Assembly (NCBI GenBank): GCA_036379355.1
Contig: DASVGV010000146.1
Location: 1-28,180, forward strand
Direction of reading: 5' to 3'
Length of the DNA: 28,180 nt
Source: CAJCIY01 sp036379355
GTDB lineage: Bacteria > Actinomycetota > Actinomycetes > Mycobacteriales > CAJCIY01
Below the pieces are notes generated by a model. It was not told the origin of the DNA, did no database searches, and worked only from the letters and a program-made list of their open reading frames with translations. How positions within the stretch are numbered: the stretch's first letter is position 1; each line of letters begins with the position of its first letter. Of the stretch, positions 14,050 to 22,172 are shown one piece after another. The translations under genes were made by a program, and so were the position numbers.

Positions 14050-15319
14050 TCACGGACGAGACGCCCTTGGGGGCGTCCTGCTTCATGAAGCCGAACAGGT
14101 AGCCGGCGACGCGCCGCATCTGGATCTCCTCCGCGCCCTCGGTGATCCGGTAGCGGCGGTGGTGACGGTAGATGTGCTCGAACGGCTTGTGCCGGGAGTA
14201 GCCCAGCCCGCCGTGCACCTGCATCGCCCGGTCCGCCGCCTCGCAGCACAGCCGGTTCGACACGTAGTTGCACATCGACACCTGCTTGGACGCCGAGAAC
14301 GGGCCGTTCGTGTCCATCTCCCAGGCGGTCTTGTGGATCAGCGCGCGGAGCATCTCGCACTGGGTCGCCAGCTCCACGAGCGGGAACTGGATCGCCTGGT
14401 TCGTCGCCAGCGCCTTGCCGAACGGCTTGCGCTCCTTGGCGTACTCGATCGCCTGGTCGATGCAGAACTCGGCTGCGCCGAGGCTGGAGGCGGCCTGCCG
14501 GATCCGGTTCTCGTTGAAGAAGTGCTGCACCACCTGAAGGCCGCGGCCCTCGCCCCCGAAGATCGCGTCGTTGTTGACCCGCACGTCGGTCAGCGAGATG
14601 TGCGCGTGGTCGGTCGGCATGTTGAACGTCCAGAGGTACTCCTCGACCTTGAAGCCGGCTGAGTCCGTCGGGACGAGGAACGCCGTGATGCCGTGGCCGT
14701 CACCGGCCGAGCCCGACGTCCGGGCGAAGATCAGGTCGTACGTCGCCGCGTGGATGCCGGTGTTCCAGGTCTTCTCGCCGTTGATCACCCACTCGTCGCC
14801 GTCCCGCTCGGCATGGGTCTCCATGTGGGTGGCGTCCGAGCCGTGCTCCGGCTCGGTGATCCCGAACGCGAACCCGCGGCGACCCTCTGCCAGGTCGTCG
14901 ATCCAGTCCTTCTTCTGCTGCTCCGTGCCGTACTTGATCATGAGGAGCAGGCCGACGTTGTTGCCGACGATCGCGTGCTCGTTCTGCAGGTCGCAGTGCA
15001 GGCCGAGACCCTTGCGCGCCAGGTGCTCCCGGATGACCGCCATGCCGAGGTTCGTGCCCTCCCGGCCGCCGTACTCCTTCGGGAACGGGTAGCGGTAGAA
15101 GCCTGCCGCATCGGCCCGCCGCCGCGCCTCGCGCAGCAGCAGCTCCCACTCCCGGTTCGGCAGACCGCCTCTGTCCCAGTCGGTCCGCGCGTCCTCGCGG
15201 CGGTGGTCGAAGAACCGGATGTTGTCGTCCTTCTGCTCGAGCGGCTTGATCTCGCGCTCGATGAACGCGTCCAGCTCACCGAGCAAGTCGGTCAGGTCCG
15301 ACGGGATCGTGAAGTCCAT
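14039..15319 (-). CDS. acyl-CoA dehydrogenase with canonical C-terminal Glu
   Basis: This is a 426-residue ACAD with FGITEPEHGSDATHMET (flavin/substrate loop), INGEKTWNTGIH, MQVHGGLGYSRHKPFEHIYRHHRRYRITEGAEEIQ at the C-terminus, and E394 (TEG) at the canonical catalytic position. It differs from the other ACADs in the window by this Glu and by a charged N-terminal insertion (about residues 30-60, EQKDDNIRFFDHRRED). Such enzymes resemble the crotonobetainyl/ACAD10-11-like branch; the substrate is unknown. It lies 72 bases downstream of the crotonase gene on the same strand, consistent with a beta-oxidation pair. Those 72 bases contain no gene. Confidence 0.92.
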   Translation of the reverse strand: MDFTIPSDLTDLLGELDAFIEREIKPLEQKDDNIRFFDHRREDARTDWDRGGLPNREWELLLREARRRADAAGFYRYPFPKEYGGREGTNLGMAVIREHLARKGLGLHCDLQNEHAIVGNNVGLLLMIKYGTEQQKKDWIDDLAEGRRGFAFGITEPEHGSDATHMETHAERDGDEWVINGEKTWNTGIHAATYDLIFARTSGSAGDGHGITAFLVPTDSAGFKVEEYLWTFNMPTDHAHISLTDVRVNNDAIFGGEGRGLQVVQHFFNENRIRQAASSLGAAEFCIDQAIEYAKERKPFGKALATNQAIQFPLVELATQCEMLRALIHKTAWEMDTNGPFSASKQVSMCNYVSNRLCCEAADRAMQVHGGLGYSRHKPFEHIYRHHRRYRITEGAEEIQMRRVAGYLFGFMKQDAPKGVSSVTGD

Positions 15320-15391
15320 GGCGTGCTCGCTCTCCTCGGGGGCCCCTGCGACTCTGCCAGGTGCCGCCGGTGCGCCCGCGCGCGCCCCGCG

Positions 15392-16165
15392 TCAGCGGCC
15401 GGTGAAGCGCGGCTCGCGCCGCTCGAGGAACGACGCCACGCCCTCCCGGTGGTCGTCCGAGCCGAAGCACTCCCGTAGCGCGACCCCGTGGCTGTCCAGG
15501 TGCGTGGCCGCGTCCCTGCCCAGACCCGCGTAGACCAGCTGCTTGACCCGGCGGGTCGCGAACGGCGAACCCTGTGCCATCGCGGTCGCGAGCCGCCGCG
15601 CCTCCTCGACCACCTGGTCCGGCTCGACCACCGCCGTCACGTAGCCGATGGCGAAGGCCTCGTCGGCGGACACGAACGCGCCGGAGTACAGCAGCCGCAG
15701 GGCGGTCGGGAGCCCGACCTGCCGTGGCAGCAGCCAGGATCCCGCGCCGGTGTCGGGGACGAGTCCGCGGTGGACGAAGTTCCACGCGAACCGGGCCCGG
15801 GTGCTCGCGACGCGCAGGTCGCACTGCACCGTGAACTCCGCGCCCATGCCGACCGCCGCACCGTCGACCGCCGCCACCACCGGCTTCGGGCAAGCCACGA
15901 TCGGCCAGGGCTCCCGCTCGGTGGTACGGGAGCCGCCGCGCCGGCCGGTCTCGGTGCCCGCCAGGTCGGACAGATCCGTCCCGGCGCAGAACGCCCCGCC
16001 CGACCCGGTGATCACGACCGCGCGCGCGTCGTCGTCGGCGCCGGCACGCTCGACCGCGTCGAGGAACTCCCCCAGCACGGCGTACGTCATCGCGTTCCGC
16101 TTCTCCGGTCGGTCGATCGTCACCAGGGCGACGCCGTCGGCCACCTCGTACCGGATGTTCGGCAT
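15392..16165 (-). CDS. enoyl-CoA hydratase/isomerase family protein
   Basis: This 257-residue crotonase-fold protein has the oxyanion-hole segment GGAFCAGTDLSDL (about 56-68) and VDGAAVGMGAEFTVQCDLR. E110 matches the first catalytic Glu (E144 of rat hydratase). The second catalytic Glu (E164) is replaced: the segment reads FAWNFVHRGLVPDTGAG, with Phe130 at that site. Members with RRGLVP-type loops are common in actinobacteria and may act as isomerases or on unusual acyl-CoAs, so hydratase activity is not assured. The ATG at 16163-16165 gives a normal N-terminus (MPNIRYEVADGVALVTIDRP); the frame is open further upstream, but those residues are unlike the family. It precedes the ACAD at 14039-15319 in the same unit. 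Confidence 0.88.
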   Translation of the reverse strand: MPNIRYEVADGVALVTIDRPEKRNAMTYAVLGEFLDAVERAGADDDARAVVITGSGGAFCAGTDLSDLAGTETGRRGGSRTTEREPWPIVACPKPVVAAVDGAAVGMGAEFTVQCDLRVASTRARFAWNFVHRGLVPDTGAGSWLLPRQVGLPTALRLLYSGAFVSADEAFAIGYVTAVVEPDQVVEEARRLATAMAQGSPFATRRVKQLVYAGLGRDAATHLDSHGVALRECFGSDDHREGVASFLERREPRFTGR

Positions 16166-16224
16166 GGACTCACCATCCCGGGCGCGCGGACGGCGCCCCG
16201 GCAGCATGATGGCGCACGGTCCGA

Positions 16225-17190
16225 TCAGTACGACCGGTCGTGCTCGGGCCCCCGGCCCAGCGACCGCCGCGGCAGCACCGTGGGCCCCTCGTCGTCGACG
16301 GTCTGGACGGCGTAGGTCGAGCCCGGGTGCGTGCCGGCCGCACCGTGCCGCCCGTCGGGCAGCAGGCACAACGCCTGCACCGGCGCGCGATAGTCGTCGG
16401 GCAGCTCGTCGAGCTCGGCGAGTGCTGCGGCGCAGGCGGCTTCGGGGTCGAGACCGCGCCGCACCCCGTCGAGGACTGTGCGCGCCGTTCCCGCACGCAA
16501 CGTCAGCTCACCCCGGCCCGTGCAGCCGACCGCGGCAACCCTGTCGTCCGCGATGCCGCCGGCGCCGACGACCGCGCTGTCGCCGACGCGACCGGGGTAC
16601 TTCCACGGGTAACCGCTCGTGGAGATGCCGGCGGCCAGCGCCCCGGAGGCGTCGACGGCGAGCACGTTGACGGTGCCGTACGGCGGGGGCGGCGGATCCA
16701 TGGCGCGAATGCGGGCGAGGGCGTCCTCGCGATAGCGCACGTCGCCGGGACCGCGCAGCGCCGCGTCGGCGAGGCCCTGTGCGGACAGGCCCGCCGCCCA
16801 CATCCGCGACGCCTCGGGCGTCAGCGTCTCCCCACGCGCGATGCCGCACTCGTCGCCGAACCGCTCGGCACCGGCGCCGACCAGGAGGACGTGCTGCGGC
16901 AGGTCGGTGAGGACGCGGCGCGCGATGTCGCTGGGATGCGGGAACCCGGTGACTCCCGCGACCGCACCGACGCGGCGGCCGGTGCCGTCGATCAGCATCG
17001 CGTCCAGCTCGACGACGCCGACGAGGTTCGGCAGGCCGCCGACGCCCACGAAGTGGTCGTCGGCGTTTGCCTCCACCGCGCGGACGCACGCATGGACGGC
17101 GTCCAGCGCCGTACCACCGGCCCGGAGGATCTCGACGGCGGCCGGGAACCCGACCTCGCCGCGCTCGCTGGCGATCACCGTCGGGCGCAT
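16225..17190 (-). CDS. N-terminal-nucleophile asparaginase / isoaspartyl peptidase family protein
   Basis: This 321-residue protein belongs to the glycosylasparaginase (T2) Ntn-hydrolase family. The self-cleavage site would be before T173 in PYGTVNVLAVD, giving an alpha chain of 172 residues and a beta chain of 149. The beta chain carries STSGYPWKYPGRVGDSAVVGAGG, the family substrate-binding region, and GCTGRGE. N-terminal GGTALDAVHACVRAVEAN is also typical. It probably hydrolyses N4-(beta-N-acetylglucosaminyl)-asparagine, asparagine or isoaspartyl peptides; the motifs do not decide which. It lies 59 bases upstream of the crotonase gene on the same strand, but the functions are unrelated. Confidence 0.88.
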   Translation of the reverse strand: MRPTVIASERGEVGFPAAVEILRAGGTALDAVHACVRAVEANADDHFVGVGGLPNLVGVVELDAMLIDGTGRRVGAVAGVTGFPHPSDIARRVLTDLPQHVLLVGAGAERFGDECGIARGETLTPEASRMWAAGLSAQGLADAALRGPGDVRYREDALARIRAMDPPPPPYGTVNVLAVDASGALAAGISTSGYPWKYPGRVGDSAVVGAGGIADDRVAAVGCTGRGELTLRAGTARTVLDGVRRGLDPEAACAAALAELDELPDDYRAPVQALCLLPDGRHGAAGTHPGSTYAVQTVDDEGPTVLPRRSLGRGPEHDRSY

Positions 17191-17247
17191 GTGCGTCAGT
17201 CAACCAAACGCGGGTACGGGCGCCCGTGACCGACCGAGGAGGACAGC

Positions 17248-17505
17248 ATGCCGAACCCGGCCATCAAGGACGAGAAGACCTACCGCGCCCTCCGCCGTGA
17301 GGGCAACAGCGAGCAGAAGTCGGCCCGCATCGCGAACGCGTCGGCCGCGCAGGGGTCCACAGCGGTGGGCCGCAAGGGCGGCAGGGCCGGCTCGTACGAC
17401 GACTGGACCAAGGACGAGCTCGTGCAGCGGGCGCGGGAGATCGGCATCGAGGGTCGCTCGTCGATGAACAAGGACGAGCTCATCCACGCCCTTCGCAACA
17501 GCTGA
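17248..17505 (+). CDS. small DUF7218-type protein with Rho-N/SAP-like C-terminus
   Basis: This is an 85-residue basic protein. The N-terminal half (IKDEKTYRALRREGNSEQKSARIANASA) and a Gly/Arg-rich hinge (VGRKGGRAGSY) precede DDWTKDELVQRAREIGIEGRSSMNKDELIHALRN. That last part is a short helix-extended-helix of the Rho N-terminal/SAP type that often binds nucleic acid. Proteins with this layout are widespread in actinobacteria; the function is unknown. GAGGAGGA (17236-17243) is a strong ribosome site 4-5 bases before the ATG. It is a single-gene unit, divergent from the asparaginase gene (57 bases between starts). Confidence 0.88.
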   Translation: MPNPAIKDEKTYRALRREGNSEQKSARIANASAAQGSTAVGRKGGRAGSYDDWTKDELVQRAREIGIEGRSSMNKDELIHALRNS

Positions 17506-17522
17506 CCGACCGCTCCCCCCGG

Positions 17523-17599
17523 CTTCTCGCGTTGATCATGAAGTTTCGTACTCCGACACGCCGGTGGACGTGACTGCAACATCATGATCAACGCGGAAG
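17523..17599. repeat. inverted repeat with TGATCATGA core between convergent genes
   Basis: CGCGTTGATCATGA (17528-17541) and TCATGATCAACGCG (17582-17595) are perfect 14-base reverse complements. Adding CTTC (17523-17526) and GAAG (17596-17599) extends the stem to 18 pairs with one bulged T at 17527. The loop is 40 bases. AT-rich TGATCA in 70%+ GC DNA makes it stand out. It may be a bidirectional terminator or a copy of a dispersed extragenic palindrome. Confidence 0.8.
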
Positions 17600-17629
17600 T
17601 TCGGGAGGTACGAGCGGTGCGAGCCGGGC

Positions 17630-18934
17630 TCAGCGGTCGGCGGCCGCCGCGCGGAGCTCCTCCCAGCGAGCCAGCTTGACCCGGTCGCGGCCCTGCGCGG
17701 CACCCGCGGCGGCCTCGGCCGCGTCGATCGCGAGCCAGCCCTCCCACGACACGGCCGGCAGCGAGAGCGACGGCGTCTTGGACCCGTCGGCCCAGTCCTC
17801 GAGGATCGCCGCGACCGTGTCGGCGGCGTCGCTGCGGTTGGTCCCGATGACCCCCGTCGGCCCGCGCTTGATCCAGCCGACGGCGTACTCCCCCGGCGAC
17901 ACCGCGCCGTCGCGCAGCACCCGGCCGCCGTCGTTGGGAATGACGCCCGCCCGCTCGTCGAGCGGCACACCGGGGATCGCGGCGCCGCGGTAACCCACGG
18001 ACCGCAGCACCATCTGTGCCGGAATCTCGTACGACTCGCCTGTCGGCACTGCACTGCCGGTCTCGGACAGCGACGTCCGGGCGCAGCGCACCGCCTCGAC
18101 CCGCTCACCGCCGAGGATCTCGGTCGGCGAGGCCCAGAAGTGGAAGTGCAGCCGGCGGCCGGCGCCGGTGGAGGTGCGGGAGGAGAACTCGCGCATCACC
18201 TCGACGTTGCGGGCGATCTCCTTGTGCGCGGCGGCCTCGGCGGCACTCGCCTCGTCGAGGTCCATGACGTCCGGGTCGAGGACGACCTCGCAGCCGTCGA
18301 TCTCGCCCATCTCGCGCAGCTCCTTGGTGGTGAACTTCGCCTGTGCCGGGCCCCGGCGCGCGACGAGGTGCACGTCGGTGACCTTGCTGGCGGCGAGCAC
18401 GTCCAGCACCTGGTCGGGGATGTCGAACGGGCGCAGCGCTTCCACCGGCTTGGCCAGGATGCGCGCCACGTCGATGGCGACGTTGCCGGCGCCGACCACG
18501 ACGACGCTCTCGGCGTCGAGCGTGTAACGGTCGATCTCCGCGTCGGGGTGGCCGGAGTACCAGGCGACGAACTCGACCGCCGAGAAGCTTCCGTGCAGGT
18601 CCTCACCCGGCACGCCGAGGCGCCGGTCCTGCGCGGCCCCGAACGCGTAGACCACGACGTCGTACGCCGCGCGCAGCTCGTCGACGGTGGGGCGGACGCC
18701 GACGTCGACGTCGCCGAAGAACCGCACCGCCGGGTGCTCGAACGTCTTCTGCAGCGCCCGGGACACCGACTTGATCTTCAGGTGGTCGGGCGCCACGCCG
18801 TAGCGCACCAGGCCGTACGGCGCGGGCAGGCGGTCGTAGATGTCGACCAGGACCGCCTCGGGGCGCGCCTTGAGCAGGGCCTCGGCGGTGTAGACACCGG
18901 ACGGACCGGAACCCACGACAGCAACGGTCAGCAC
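17630..18934 (-). CDS. fprA: ferredoxin-NADP+ reductase, FprA/adrenodoxin reductase type
   Basis: This 434-residue flavoprotein has the FAD Rossmann motif GSGPSG (8-13), the conserved DRLPAPYGLVRYGVAPDH segment (34-51), the NADP motif VVVGAGNVAIDVAR (145-158) and VHLVARRGPAQAKFT, where the Arg pair should bind the 2'-phosphate. The C-terminal GWIKRGPTGVIGTNRSDA closes the flavin site. It transfers electrons from NADPH to ferredoxin and is the standard reductase for actinobacterial class I P450 systems; M. tuberculosis FprA is the model. It could reduce the CxxHxxC ferredoxin at 7802. It lies 11 bases after the VKOR stop, so it is probably the third gene of a DUF929-VKOR-fprA unit. Confidence 0.95.
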   Translation of the reverse strand: MLTVAVVGSGPSGVYTAEALLKARPEAVLVDIYDRLPAPYGLVRYGVAPDHLKIKSVSRALQKTFEHPAVRFFGDVDVGVRPTVDELRAAYDVVVYAFGAAQDRRLGVPGEDLHGSFSAVEFVAWYSGHPDAEIDRYTLDAESVVVVGAGNVAIDVARILAKPVEALRPFDIPDQVLDVLAASKVTDVHLVARRGPAQAKFTTKELREMGEIDGCEVVLDPDVMDLDEASAAEAAAHKEIARNVEVMREFSSRTSTGAGRRLHFHFWASPTEILGGERVEAVRCARTSLSETGSAVPTGESYEIPAQMVLRSVGYRGAAIPGVPLDERAGVIPNDGGRVLRDGAVSPGEYAVGWIKRGPTGVIGTNRSDAADTVAAILEDWADGSKTPSLSLPAVSWEGWLAIDAAEAAAGAAQGRDRVKLARWEELRAAAADR

Positions 18935-18945
18935 GCCGGATGAAC

Positions 18946-19512
18946 CTAGACCGTGGCCCCGCTACCTGCCCCGTGGCCGGGCGCGGACTCGCCGGCCACG
19001 TCGTCGTCCTCGTCGTCGTCGAAGGCGGGCGCCGGCGCCGTGACGAGCGTGCCCATCGTGATCACGATGAACAGGATCAGCGTGATGACGTGCACCGAGG
19101 TGCAGTACTCGCAGATGTGGTGGATCTTCGCCAGCTCGGCGAACACCAGCCAGCAGACCATCCCGAGCCCGACGACCGCCCCCGCCTGCCGGAACGCGCG
19201 GACCCGCCAGTCCGGGCTACGCCAGGCCACCGGCAGCAGGAACGGGATCGCGACCACGAAGTAGGCGAGGCCGAGCACCGCCACCGGAATACCGATGATC
19301 TTCGATTCGGGGCTCGTCGTGACCGCGCCGCAGTTGATCGTGCCGTTCCCGGTCGAGCACCCGGCCAAGTGGGTGGCCCCGGAGAAGTGCTCGGCGGTCA
19401 GGTAGCTCGCCACCCCCAGGCCGAGGACGGCGAGCACCAGCGTCGTCGGCGCGAGCCACCGCGGGACGACGACCCGCGGCTCTCCGGCGCGGTCACGTGA
19501 CGACGTCCTCAC
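18946..19512 (-). CDS. vitamin K epoxide reductase (VKOR) family membrane protein
   Basis: This 188-residue integral membrane protein has about four hydrophobic helices (near 20-40, 72-95, 108-128 and 140-160). All four VKOR cysteines are present: C52 and C61 in the first periplasmic loop and the redox pair C134-E-Y-C137. Bacterial VKOR oxidises a DsbA-like partner and passes electrons to quinone, replacing DsbB. The acidic tail (FDDDEDDD) is probably cytoplasmic. It starts with GTG one base after the DUF929 stop, so the upstream thioredoxin-fold protein is the likely partner. Start codon confidence is moderate because no separate ribosome site is visible. Confidence 0.93.
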   Translation of the reverse strand: MRTSSRDRAGEPRVVVPRWLAPTTLVLAVLGLGVASYLTAEHFSGATHLAGCSTGNGTINCGAVTTSPESKIIGIPVAVLGLAYFVVAIPFLLPVAWRSPDWRVRAFRQAGAVVGLGMVCWLVFAELAKIHHICEYCTSVHVITLILFIVITMGTLVTAPAPAFDDDEDDDVAGESAPGHGAGSGATV

Positions 19513-19513
19513 C

Positions 19514-20431
19514 TCAGCTCGTGCTGCCGCCGCCGGTGCCGCCGGTGTCGAGGTAGGCCGCGGCGGCCTTGACCTCGGCCGTGCCGCACACCGCGGCCGG
19601 CTTGTCGCCGGTCGCCTTGCAGATGCCTGCGGTCAGGATGTTGGCCGCGGTGAGGGCCTGCTTGGCGATGTCGGTCGACGGGTCCTTGAGCGCGGCGGCG
19701 ACCTCTTCGTAGGTCTTGCCCTTCAGCACCGCCGGGGAGTACTGCACCGAGCCGATGAACTGGTTGTTGATCGAGTAGAACGGGATCCCGCCCTGCGAGT
19801 CGTACTTCTGGAACGAGGCCTCGGCCGCGGCCGACGGGGTCTGCAGCTTCTTCTGCGCCCGGTCCTCGATCTCGGCCGGGTCGAAGTTGAGGTACTGGCT
19901 GGTGTACGTCGCGTGCAGGAACGACAGCGTCGGGGTGTCCGGGTAGACGTCGCTGCCGGACGACTTGGTCGTCTCCAGACCACTGAAGGTGCCGAAGCGG
20001 GAGAGGGCAGCGGCGATCGCCCAGCGCTCGGAGGCGCAGTACGGACAGAACTCGCCGCCGATGTACATGAACGTCGGCTTGCCGTCCTTCACCACCGCCG
20101 CACCGCCCGAGACGGTCTGCAGGCCGGTCACGCTCGGCTTGGACCCGCTCGCCTCGGACACGCCGACGGTCGCGAACGTCGAGGCGGGGATGCTCGACAA
20201 GTCGGCGACGAGCGCGGCCGGCGCCGGGGCGTTGAGGTTCTTCGTCGCGCTGACGGTGCCCTTCTGGTTCACCACGACCAGCACGATGACCAGGACGACG
20301 ACCAGCCCGAGCGTGGTCCACAGGCCGATGAAGCCGTACCGGCGGTTGCGCTCCTGCTTGCGCAGCTGCTCGCGGCGAGCCTGGGCCCGGGCTCGGGCGT
20401 CGGCATTCGTCCGTTTGGTCTTGGGAGGCAC
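19514..20431 (-). CDS. membrane-anchored DUF929 thioredoxin-fold protein (CPYC)
   Basis: This 305-residue protein has a basic N-terminus (1-31, rich in Arg/Gln), one transmembrane helix (about 33-54) and an extracytoplasmic domain with the redox motif C129-P-Y-C132 (GGEFCPYCASERWAI). IPFYSINNQFIGSVQYSP may be the cis-proline region, and two more Cys occur near the C-terminus (GICKA, AVCGT). DUF929 proteins are thioredoxin-like. With VKOR directly downstream it is probably the disulfide donor to exported proteins, in the role of DsbA (inference). In M. tuberculosis the VKOR neighbour is a DsbA-like protein instead. It is the first gene of the unit after 68 bases of intergenic DNA. Confidence 0.88.
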   Translation of the reverse strand: MPPKTKRTNADARARAQARREQLRKQERNRRYGFIGLWTTLGLVVVLVIVLVVVNQKGTVSATKNLNAPAPAALVADLSSIPASTFATVGVSEASGSKPSVTGLQTVSGGAAVVKDGKPTFMYIGGEFCPYCASERWAIAAALSRFGTFSGLETTKSSGSDVYPDTPTLSFLHATYTSQYLNFDPAEIEDRAQKKLQTPSAAAEASFQKYDSQGGIPFYSINNQFIGSVQYSPAVLKGKTYEEVAAALKDPSTDIAKQALTAANILTAGICKATGDKPAAVCGTAEVKAAAAYLDTGGTGGGSTS

Positions 20432-20499
20432 CGGGCCATGCTAACCGGCGCACGGCCACCACCGGCGTCGCTCAGCATCCCCTCAGCCGCCACCCGGAG

Positions 20500-22095
20500 T
20501 CAGCAGTGGGCGCCGGTGGCCCGCGGTGGTGCGGTCAGGTCGAGGAGGTACGCGTTCACGACGCCGATCACGCACGGGCTGCCGCCGGCGTGGTACGCGG
20601 TGTGCCCGTCCCCGTCGTAGGTCAGCAGGGTCCCGGCCGCCAGCTGCCCCGCGAGCGCGACCGCCTGGGCGTACGGCGTCGCCGGGTCTCGCGTCGTCCC
20701 GACGACGAGGATCGGCGGCGAGCCCGCCGCGGCGATCGGCGCGGGGGTCCGCTCCACCGGCGCCTGCCAGTAGGCGCAGCCGAGGCCGGACCAGGCGATT
20801 GCCCGGCCGAAGATCGGCGCCGAGCCGGCGAGGCTCGCTGCCAGCGCGTCCGCCTGCGCTGTCGTCCGCGGGTACGTGTGGTCGAGGCAGTTGACCGCGA
20901 GGTTCGCCTCCCCTTCGGGGTCGTACGAGCCGTCGGGGTTACGGCCGAGGAGCTCGTCGGCGAGGAGCAGCAGCGGCGCGCCCGTGCCGGACTTCGCAGC
21001 GGCGAGGGACGTCCCGAGGATCGGCCACGCGCTGCGGCTGTAGAGCGGGGCCAGCGTGCCCTCCAGGAACAGGCCGCTGGTGAGCGGCCGCGGCGCGGAC
21101 AGCGGATGCGTGGCGACTGCTGCCGCCAGCTGCCGGTAGGCGGCCTCGACGTCGGCCGCGGACCGCATGCCGCGCCCGAACGCGCACTGGTTGTTCCCGG
21201 CGCACCAGGCCGCGAACGCGTCGAACGCGCCCTCGAAGCCGCCCGCCTGGGAGGCGAGCATCTGCGTACCGCTGAGGTCCGGGTTGATCGCGCCGTCGAG
21301 CACCATCGCGCGAATGTGGGTGGGGAACAGCTGCGCGTACGTCGCGCCGAGGTAGGTCCCGTACGAGTAACCCAGGTAGGTGATCTTCGACTCGCCGAGC
21401 GCCACGCGGATGGCATCCAGGTCGCGGGCGGCGTCCTCGGTCGACAGGTGCGCCAGCAGCGGACCGAGCCTGGCCTTGCACGCCAGCGCCTCCTGACGGC
21501 TCGCGTCGTCGAGCGTCGTGACCTGCGCGGGTGCCGTCGGGTACGGCGGCAGCGCGTACAGGGCATCGAGCTGCGGACCGGTCTCGCAGTGGACCGGGTC
21601 GCTGGAGCCGGTGCCACGGGGGTCGAAGCCGACGATGTCGAACCGCTGCCGGATCGCCGCCGGGATCGTCGAGAGCCCGTCGCGGACGAACTCGACGCCG
21701 CTGGCACCGGGACCGCCGGGGTTGACCAGCAGCGACCCGATCCGCTGCGACGGGCTGCCCGTCGCCGGGTATCTGATCAGCGCGAGCCGTACCGTCCGTC
21801 CGGCCGCGGCGGGGTCGGTATGGCTCCAGTCCATCGGCACCGTGAGGGTGGCGCACTGCGCCCCGCCGGAACCGCAGGGCACCCACGCCAGCTCAGTCGC
21901 GGTGGGGGCGGACGTCGTCGCCCGAGCCGTGACCGGCGGGGTGGGCGAGGGCAGCTGGACGACCGCGGGCGTACCGCCGTGGCGGCCGGTCACCTGATGG
22001 ATCACGGCGCCGGCGATGGCCGCTGCGGCGACCACGCCCGCCGCCACGCCGACGGCCAGTGCCTGCCGCCGGCGGTCGATCCGGCGGCCGCGCAT
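20500..22095 (-). CDS. exported alpha/beta hydrolase, tripeptidyl aminopeptidase-like
   Basis: This 531-residue protein has an N-terminal hydrophobic segment (about 12-32) that serves as signal or anchor, a Pro/Thr linker, then an alpha/beta hydrolase domain with LLVNPGGPGASG and FDIVGFDPRGTGSSDP. The nucleophile elbow is GYSYG with S244. The C-terminal TAP-like region contributes D470 (TTRDPATPY) and H498 (GDGHTAY), completing the triad. Several Cys suggest disulfides, which fits the neighbouring VKOR genes. Relatives include Streptomyces secreted tripeptidyl aminopeptidases and mycobacterial CaeA/Hip1-type enzymes. It probably cleaves peptides or esters outside the membrane. ATG at 22093-22095; the peroxiredoxin diverges from it. 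Confidence 0.92.
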   Translation of the reverse strand: MRGRRIDRRRQALAVGVAAGVVAAAAIAGAVIHQVTGRHGGTPAVVQLPSPTPPVTARATTSAPTATELAWVPCGSGGAQCATLTVPMDWSHTDPAAAGRTVRLALIRYPATGSPSQRIGSLLVNPGGPGASGVEFVRDGLSTIPAAIRQRFDIVGFDPRGTGSSDPVHCETGPQLDALYALPPYPTAPAQVTTLDDASRQEALACKARLGPLLAHLSTEDAARDLDAIRVALGESKITYLGYSYGTYLGATYAQLFPTHIRAMVLDGAINPDLSGTQMLASQAGGFEGAFDAFAAWCAGNNQCAFGRGMRSAADVEAAYRQLAAAVATHPLSAPRPLTSGLFLEGTLAPLYSRSAWPILGTSLAAAKSGTGAPLLLLADELLGRNPDGSYDPEGEANLAVNCLDHTYPRTTAQADALAASLAGSAPIFGRAIAWSGLGCAYWQAPVERTPAPIAAAGSPPILVVGTTRDPATPYAQAVALAGQLAAGTLLTYDGDGHTAYHAGGSPCVIGVVNAYLLDLTAPPRATGAHC

Positions 22096-22172
22096 CCGTC
22101 GACGCTATGGCGTCTCCCGCGGCCGTGCCGTCCCGGGGCCGCGGATTGCCGGCGCTCCTAGACTCGCGAGCC

